Assembly (NCBI RefSeq): GCF_900215215.1
Contig: NZ_OBDR01000001.1
Location: 248,001-312,000, forward strand
DNA length: 64,000 bases
Direction: 5' to 3'
Source: Methanohalophilus euhalobius
GTDB taxonomy: Archaea > Halobacteriota > Methanosarcinia > Methanosarcinales > Methanosarcinaceae
A model generated the notes under the pieces. The model saw nothing but the letters and a program-made list of their open reading frames with translations, ran no database searches and was not told the DNA's origin. The translations under genes were made by a program, and so were the position numbers. Positions within the stretch are counted from its first letter, which is position 1, and each line of letters begins with the position of its first letter. Positions 56,977 through 64,000 of the stretch are shown piece by piece.

Positions 56977-57669
56977 TCATTCCCTCAGTTCTATTTTTCC
57001 GTCTTTGTAACCAATATACACCCTATCGGTATTGGTAAATATTCCGTGTTCTACGATTCCGACAACATTTGTCAGTTTATCTGCAAATTCCTGTGGATTT
57101 GGGATCTCTCCGAAAGCAGCATCCATAATGAAATTACCATTATCAGATATAACAGGCCCATCCTTTCTGGATGCAGGACGTATACTGGCTTCTCCGCCCA
57201 TTTGAGCAACCTGTTGCTGTACAAGTTCACGGGCACAAGGCAGGACTTCCAGTGGAATAGCCATTGATATTGTTTCACTTATCTTTGAGTCGTCCACAAC
57301 TACAATGAATTTGTTGGCAGAAAGGGATACTACTTTTTCCCGAAAGTGAGCACCTCCGCCTCCCTTTACCACATTGAGATCTGAATCGACTTCATCGGCA
57401 CCGTCAATTGCAATATCAAGGACCGGATTTTCAGCCAGGCTTGTCAGGGGTATGCCTGCCTGTATCGCCAGCATTTCCGACTGGTAGGATGTGACAACTG
57501 CCCTTATATCCAGTCCCTTTTTGACCTTTTCTCCGAGAGCTTTTATTGCATAGGCAGTTGTGGAGCCGGTACCTAGCCCCACAATATTTCCGTCCTTCAC
57601 AAGTTCTGCTGCGGCCCTGCCGGCGGCCTCCTTGCCCGGATGATGACTTTTTGTGTTTCTATCTGTCAT
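56977..57669 (-). CDS. rpiA: ribose 5-phosphate isomerase A
   Basis: 230-residue enzyme interconverting ribose 5-phosphate and ribulose 5-phosphate: IVGLGTGSTTAYAI, IDGADEVDSDLNVVKGGGGAHFREK and the catalytic Glu and Lys (EKVV), GNFIMDAAFG and NVVGIVEHGIF. AAGGCAGG precedes the ATG. It follows aspS by 12 bp. Confidence 0.95.
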   Translation of the reverse strand: MTDRNTKSHHPGKEAAGRAAAELVKDGNIVGLGTGSTTAYAIKALGEKVKKGLDIRAVVTSYQSEMLAIQAGIPLTSLAENPVLDIAIDGADEVDSDLNVVKGGGGAHFREKVVSLSANKFIVVVDDSKISETISMAIPLEVLPCARELVQQQVAQMGGEASIRPASRKDGPVISDNGNFIMDAAFGEIPNPQEFADKLTNVVGIVEHGIFTNTDRVYIGYKDGKIELRE

Positions 57670-57681
57670 TATCCTGCCTTC

Positions 57682-59013
57682 TTATGGGGAAAGACGCCTG
57701 CGGTCTCTGGGAAACAGTACGACATCGCGGATGTTCTCCACGCCAAGCATAGTCATCACAAATCTTTCACAACCCAAACCCCAGCCGGAGTGGGGAGGCA
57801 TTCCGTAACTGAAAGCACGGAGATAGAAATCAAAGCCTTCTGGATCAAGTCCCTGATCTGCTATCCTGTTTTTGAGCATTTCCGGAAAGTGTATGCGCTG
57901 TGCACCGGAGGAGAGTTCCATGGTCCTGTGCATCATGTCAAAGGACTTGGAGAATTCAGGTTTTTCCTCGTAGGGCATGGCATAGAATGGTTTTATTTCG
58001 GTAGGCCAGTCTATGATGAAATAGTGTTCTTCCCCGGTTTCCTGAAATACATGTTCTCCGATGGTATGTTCGGAAAGGGTGGACAGGTCGTCTCCCCATT
58101 TCAATTCCTCTTCACCATGGGAATTGACAATCTCTATCGCTTCCTGATATGTCAGTTTGAGGAATGGGGTTTTCGGGACTTTGAGTTCAATTCCCAGTAC
58201 TTCAAGAGCATCGGGTACGTTCTCTATTACCCGGGTGTAAACATATTCCACCATGTTTTCGAGGATTTCCATTACATCGAAGTGGTCGACAAAACTCGCT
58301 TCTATATCAATAGATGTAGCTTCGTTCAGGTGGCGACGGGTGTCGTGTTCCTCTGCACGGAAGATCGGTCCGATCTCAAATACCCTGTCCATTCCACCGG
58401 ACATCAGGATCTGCTTGAAAAGCTGGGGGCTCTGGTTGAGGAAAGCCTCCCTGTCGAAATAAGTAATCGGGAAAAGGGCAGTACCTCCTTCGGTTGCTGT
58501 GGCCACTACCTTGGGACTTGATGTTTCCAGAAATCCTTCCTTTGCAAGATAATTCCTGACAGCATGCAGAACCTCATGTCTTATCCTGAATATGGCATTT
58601 GTTCTGCTTCTTCTCAGGTCTATGAAACGTGAATCCAGTCTTGTGTCGAGTTCAGCATCCACTTTTCCTGTGGTGTCCAGAGGCAGGGGAGATTCTGCTT
58701 CATTGAGCAGTTCAATCTCATCAGGTATCAATTCATAACCATTAGGAGCTTTTTCTTCGGGCTTAATAATGCCCCTGACAGAGATAACTGATTCCCGGAT
58801 AAGTTTTCTGGCGAAATTAAACAGTTCCCTGTCAATTTTCTTCTTTACAAGAGTAACCTGGGCTCTTCCCTGTCTGTCCCTTAATACAACAAAACAGATT
58901 CCTCCAAGATCACGTACCTCATGTACCCAACCTGCAAGAGCAACCTTATCGTCTCCGATTTTACCGGGATCGATTTGTGTCGTATAATGCGTCCTTAAAT
59001 TTGCCAATGACAT
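57682..59013 (-). CDS. aspS: aspartyl-tRNA synthetase, archaeal type
   Basis: 443-residue class IIb synthetase. The N-terminal OB-fold binds the anticodon. Motif 1 lies in [20 protein letters not shown], motif 2 is [20 protein letters not shown], and motif 3 is [11 protein letters not shown]. The short archaeal form may be non-discriminating (charging both Asp and Asn tRNA) if no AsnRS exists in the genome; the window cannot tell. AAGGTGAACAA precedes the ATG. Confidence 0.96.
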   Translation of the reverse strand: MSLANLRTHYTTQIDPGKIGDDKVALAGWVHEVRDLGGICFVVLRDRQGRAQVTLVKKKIDRELFNFARKLIRESVISVRGIIKPEEKAPNGYELIPDEIELLNEAESPLPLDTTGKVDAELDTRLDSRFIDLRRSRTNAIFRIRHEVLHAVRNYLAKEGFLETSSPKVVATATEGGTALFPITYFDREAFLNQSPQLFKQILMSGGMDRVFEIGPIFRAEEHDTRRHLNEATSIDIEASFVDHFDVMEILENMVEYVYTRVIENVPDALEVLGIELKVPKTPFLKLTYQEAIEIVNSHGEEELKWGDDLSTLSEHTIGEHVFQETGEEHYFIIDWPTEIKPFYAMPYEEKPEFSKSFDMMHRTMELSSGAQRIHFPEMLKNRIADQGLDPEGFDFYLRAFSYGMPPHSGWGLGCERFVMTMLGVENIRDVVLFPRDRRRLSP

Positions 59014-61172
<2,159 letters not shown>

Positions 61173-61183
61173 GGTGGTAGAAA

Positions 61184-63658
61184 ATGGCAGACGATAATGA
61201 TATAAATCCTCTCGATAAAAGTATCGAACAGCATGACGGGGAAGGTGGACGTGTAGTTCCGGTGCTTATCCAGGATGAAATGAAGCGTTCTTATATTGAT
61301 TACTCGATGAGTGTTATTGTGGGAAGGGCCCTGCCTGACGCCCGTGATGGTTTGAAGCCGGTTCATCGTCGTATTCTTCATTCGATGAATGAAGCCGGGA
61401 TAACCCATGATAAGGCATACAAGAAATCTGCCCGTGTAGTGGGTGATGTATTGGGTAAGTTCCATCCGCACGGCGATACTGCTGTGTATGACAGTCTGGT
61501 GCGTATGGTCCAGGACTTTTCCCTGCGTTATCCGTTAATAGACGGCCAGGGTAACTTTGGGTCTGTTGATGGTGATTCTGCTGCAGCAATGCGTTACACA
61601 GAAGTCCGCATGGATAAGATAACAACTGAAATGCTTGAGGATATCAAGAAGGGAACTGTTGATTTCAAGCCTAACTATGATGGTTCCCTGGAGGAACCTG
61701 AAGTCCTGCCTTCAAAGTTGCCCAACCTGCTTTTGAACGGCTCCACCGGTATTGCTGTGGGGATGGCTACCAACATGGCCCCCCATAATCTCCGGGAAGT
61801 AGTGGATGCTACTGTCAAATTGATTGATGACCCTGACACTGAACTTTCAGAACTTCTAAAGATCGTGAAAGGACCGGATTTCCCTACTGGTGGTATCATA
61901 ATGGGTACCAGTGGGATCAAGAGTGCCTATGAGACAGGACGCTCCCCTATCCATCTGCGTGCTGTGACCGAGATAGAGGAGATGAAGAATGATAAATACC
62001 GCATTGTGGTATACGAACTTCCTTATCAGGTAAACAAGGCACGTCTTGTGGAATCCATCGCCAATCTTGTAAGGGATAAAAAAATTGAGGGTATTTCGGA
62101 TTTGAGAGATGAATCCGGCAGGGAAGGTCTGCGGGTGGTTATTGAACTTAAGAAAGGAGCCAATCCCAAAGTCCTGCTCAACCAGCTCTACAAACAGACC
62201 CAGCTTGAAACCACATTTGGTATCATAAACCTGGCTCTGGTTGACGGGGTGCCCCGCGTTCTTAATCTCAGGGAACTGATCCAGATATATCTCAAACATC
62301 GTATAGATGTTATCACTCGACGTACAGCTTTTGATCTAAGAAAAGCCGAGGAAAGAGCACATATTCTCCAGGGGCTTAAAATAGCCCTGGATAACATTGA
62401 TGAAGTTATCAAATTGATAAGAGGCTCAGCCACCACAGAGGAGGCAAGAGAAGGGCTTATAAGTAATTTTAATCTGGATGAAACCCAGGCTAAAGCCATT
62501 CTGGATATGAGGCTGCAGCGGCTGACTGGATTGGAGAGGGAAAAGATCGATGAAGAGTATAATGGTCTAATCGATATGATTGCCGATCTTAAGGACATCC
62601 TTGCAAATGATGAGCGTAAATATGCGATTATTAAGGATGAAGTTCTGGAGTTGAAAGATAAATATGGTGATGAGCGCAGAACCCTTATTCAGGGTAGCCG
62701 TGAAGAACTTGCGGATGAAGACCTGATACCCGAGGAAGAAGTGGTTGTAACCTCTACCCAGAGTGGTTATATCAAGAATATTCCTCTCCAGACATATAAT
62801 ATGCAGCATCGGGGCGGTCGTGGTGTGAGAGGTATGGAAACAAAGGAAGATGACACTGTGGGAAGCATCTTTGTGGCTTCTACCCATGATTACATCCTCT
62901 TTTTCACAAATCACGGTAAGGTTTACTGGCAAAAAGTCTATGATATTCCCAGGGGAAGTCGCCAGTCCAGAGGGAAGGCTATTGTTAACCTACTTGAACT
63001 TGCTGAAGGTGAATCAGTAAATGCCATGATCCCGGTACATGATTTTGAAAAGGATCGCTACCTTTTCATGGGTACACGTGATGGGACCGTAAAACGTTGC
63101 AGTCTTTCGGATTTCAGTAATCCACGCCGTGCCGGTATTATTGCGATTTCCCTGAAAGAGGGGGATGAACTTGTAAATGTTCTCCAGACCGACGGAAATC
63201 AGGATATAATGCTGGCTTCAAGGCATGGTAAAGCCCTCCGTATCTCTGAAGAAGATGTGCGTGTGATGGGCAGGACGGCACGTGGTGTGAGGGGTATGAA
63301 ACTGACAGGTGCGGATGTTATTGTAAGCCTGGATGTTGTAGATTCTGATGCTACCCTGCTGACTGTTACAGAGAATGGTTTTGGCAAACGCACGCCATTT
63401 GATGAGTACCGCACCCTTCGTCGTGGAGGGCAGGGAGTGATAACCATTTTCACTGATATGCGCAATGGTCCCGTGGTCACTGTAAAAACAGTGGAAGATG
63501 ATGATGAGATCATCCTTACAAGCTCTGCCGGCATTGTGATACGTATCCCTGTGACAGATATTAGGGTGCAGGGACGTAATACAAAGGGTGTAAAAATTAT
63601 GAATATCAGGGAGAAGGATAAATTGGTTAGTTTGGCCAGAATTAAAAAAGAGGAGTAA
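61184..63658 (+). CDS. gyrA: DNA gyrase subunit A
   Basis: 824-residue DNA-cleaving subunit. Catalytic Tyr138 lies in [23 protein letters not shown] and [17 protein letters not shown] are complete. The C-terminal pinwheel carries a GyrA box variant QHRGGRG (about 540-546), where the canonical form is QRRGGKG. Introduces negative supercoils with GyrB. GAGGTGG precedes the ATG. A hairpin terminator follows. Confidence 0.97.
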   Translation: MADDNDINPLDKSIEQHDGEGGRVVPVLIQDEMKRSYIDYSMSVIVGRALPDARDGLKPVHRRILHSMNEAGITHDKAYKKSARVVGDVLGKFHPHGDTAVYDSLVRMVQDFSLRYPLIDGQGNFGSVDGDSAAAMRYTEVRMDKITTEMLEDIKKGTVDFKPNYDGSLEEPEVLPSKLPNLLLNGSTGIAVGMATNMAPHNLREVVDATVKLIDDPDTELSELLKIVKGPDFPTGGIIMGTSGIKSAYETGRSPIHLRAVTEIEEMKNDKYRIVVYELPYQVNKARLVESIANLVRDKKIEGISDLRDESGREGLRVVIELKKGANPKVLLNQLYKQTQLETTFGIINLALVDGVPRVLNLRELIQIYLKHRIDVITRRTAFDLRKAEERAHILQGLKIALDNIDEVIKLIRGSATTEEAREGLISNFNLDETQAKAILDMRLQRLTGLEREKIDEEYNGLIDMIADLKDILANDERKYAIIKDEVLELKDKYGDERRTLIQGSREELADEDLIPEEEVVVTSTQSGYIKNIPLQTYNMQHRGGRGVRGMETKEDDTVGSIFVASTHDYILFFTNHGKVYWQKVYDIPRGSRQSRGKAIVNLLELAEGESVNAMIPVHDFEKDRYLFMGTRDGTVKRCSLSDFSNPRRAGIIAISLKEGDELVNVLQTDGNQDIMLASRHGKALRISEEDVRVMGRTARGVRGMKLTGADVIVSLDVVDSDATLLTVTENGFGKRTPFDEYRTLRRGGQGVITIFTDMRNGPVVTVKTVEDDDEIILTSSAGIVIRIPVTDIRVQGRNTKGVKIMNIREKDKLVSLARIKKEE

Positions 63659-63681
63659 GTGTAGCCTTTAAGGTTACACTT
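63657..63681 (+). terminator. terminator-like hairpin after gyrA
   Basis: The stem AAGTGTAGCC / GGTTACACTT (10 bp with one G-U pair) with loop TTTAA begins inside the gyrA stop codon and is followed by ATTTCCC. Probably ends the gyrBA message. The following 63682-63855 (174 bases) contains no gene that I can recognise. Confidence 0.55.
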
Positions 63682-63855
63682 ATTTCCCGTAGCATTTTTT
63701 CAGATGTTGTGTAGATGTGGGGTTTTGTCATATAACTTACTGCAAGGGGTTGCAACGAAAATCGGGTCCACAACTGTCCAGGTGCCTGTCAGGAGAGTAT
63801 CCGTTGCGAATATGAATTTCGCTTGTTCCTCTTTTATCATGATAGAGTAAGAATA

Positions 63856-63875
63856 CCACCGTTTTCAAACGGTGG
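63856..63875. repeat. end hairpin of an IS200/IS605-type element
   Basis: CCACCGTTT-TC-AAACGGTGG is a perfect 9-bp stem (8 bp with a 4-base loop) that overlaps the last codons of the IS200 transposase, as usual for the single-strand recognition hairpin at the end of these elements. The element extends beyond the right edge of the window. Confidence 0.65.
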
Positions 63876-64000
63876 ATAAATTACACCCTCTATTGTTGTT
63901 ACCATCTATGTATTTCTGAATCGTTTCAGCAGATACTTGACCGTGTGTTCCTATGTAGTAACTTGGAGACCACAAATGCTTTCCCAAAAATTCTTTTTTT
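63865..64000 (-). mobile_element. tnpA: IS200/IS605-family transposase TnpA, 3' end only
   Basis: The last 45 codons of a Y1-family HUH transposase gene, entering from the right edge: HLWSPSYYIGTHGQVSAETI is the diagnostic C-terminal segment, followed by QKYIDGNNNRGCNLSTV and a stop in the hairpin loop. The catalytic HUH and Tyr regions are outside the window. It lies tail to tail with gyrA. Whether the copy is complete cannot be seen. Confidence 0.85.

Noticed and set aside
57640..58521. Long open frame on the plus strand opposite aspS
   Set aside because: An antisense shadow of the synthetase; no motifs, and AspRS is complete on the other strand.

Overview
The window is chromosomal DNA of a euryarchaeon, most likely a methanogen of the Methanosarcinales, perhaps a methylotrophic and moderately halophilic genus such as Methanohalophilus, Methanolobus or Methanococcoides. 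The order-level call rests on archaeal information-processing genes (eL21, RpoF, DUF655, archaeal RsmA, SRP54, archaeal AspRS, LonB, TrmY/Pus10), a response regulator whose C-terminal part looks like a methanogen-specific output domain, the GHMP-type archaeal shikimate kinase, and bacterial-type gyrase in a euryarchaeal setting. The genus is inference only.

Layout. (1) 0-4.4 kb: a low-GC accessory stretch with a CopZ-like [2Fe-2S] protein, a decayed fragment, and a very large unrecognised membrane-anchored protein (1167-4214), ending at a tRNA-Leu(UAA). (2) 4.6-17.7 kb: core genes. These are an MBL hydrolase, a phosphoesterase, an AIM24 protein, trmY-pus10 (successive steps at tRNA position 54), the rpl21e-rpoF-DUF655-rsmA-methyltransferase cluster, an acetone carboxylase/hydantoinase-like protein, shikimate kinase with chorismate mutase, purE, and a KaiC-like ATPase upstream of a REC-MetOD1 regulator. 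(3) 18-23.5 kb: lonB, the tldD-tldE metalloprotease pair and a REC-PAS protein. (4) 23.9-29 kb: a minus-strand operon of XRE-cupin regulator, AMP-forming acyl-CoA synthetase, ferredoxin and a 2-oxoacid:ferredoxin oxidoreductase whose alpha subunit is split by a one-base frameshift. (5) 29-33.3 kb: copper export (copA, copZ-type chaperone) and nadA. (6) 33.4-37.3 kb: a graveyard of broken genes. It holds an MNT nucleotidyltransferase with a relic HEPN partner, a LysE transporter with three lesions, an insertion-sequence remnant with 13-bp terminal inverted repeats that truncates a sensor kinase, a frameshifted response regulator, and a deletion joint between an MBL-hydrolase start and a small membrane protein. 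(7) 37.3-48.9 kb: thiC, a hybrid histidine-kinase gene, topA with an upstream short reading frame and hairpin, a DUF123 protein, a nitroreductase, and the branched-chain amino-acid operon leuA/cimA-ilvB-ilvN-ilvC. (8) 49-59 kb: housekeeping genes (M42 peptidase, dinB, DUF1624, OapC-type Zn ribbon, MTA phosphorylase, phosphoribosyltransferase, tandem initiator tRNAs, DMT transporter, srp54, rpiA, aspS). (9) 59-64 kb: gyrB-gyrA, a terminator, and the 3' end of an IS200-type tnpA running off the edge.

Several frameshifts (oxidoreductase alpha subunit, leuA start, response regulator, sensor kinase, LysE) lie in or next to short homopolymer runs. Those in otherwise essential genes could be sequencing errors; those clustered at 33.4-37.3 kb sit among additional, non-homopolymer lesions and look like real decay. 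I found no CRISPR array, rRNA, prophage or replication origin.
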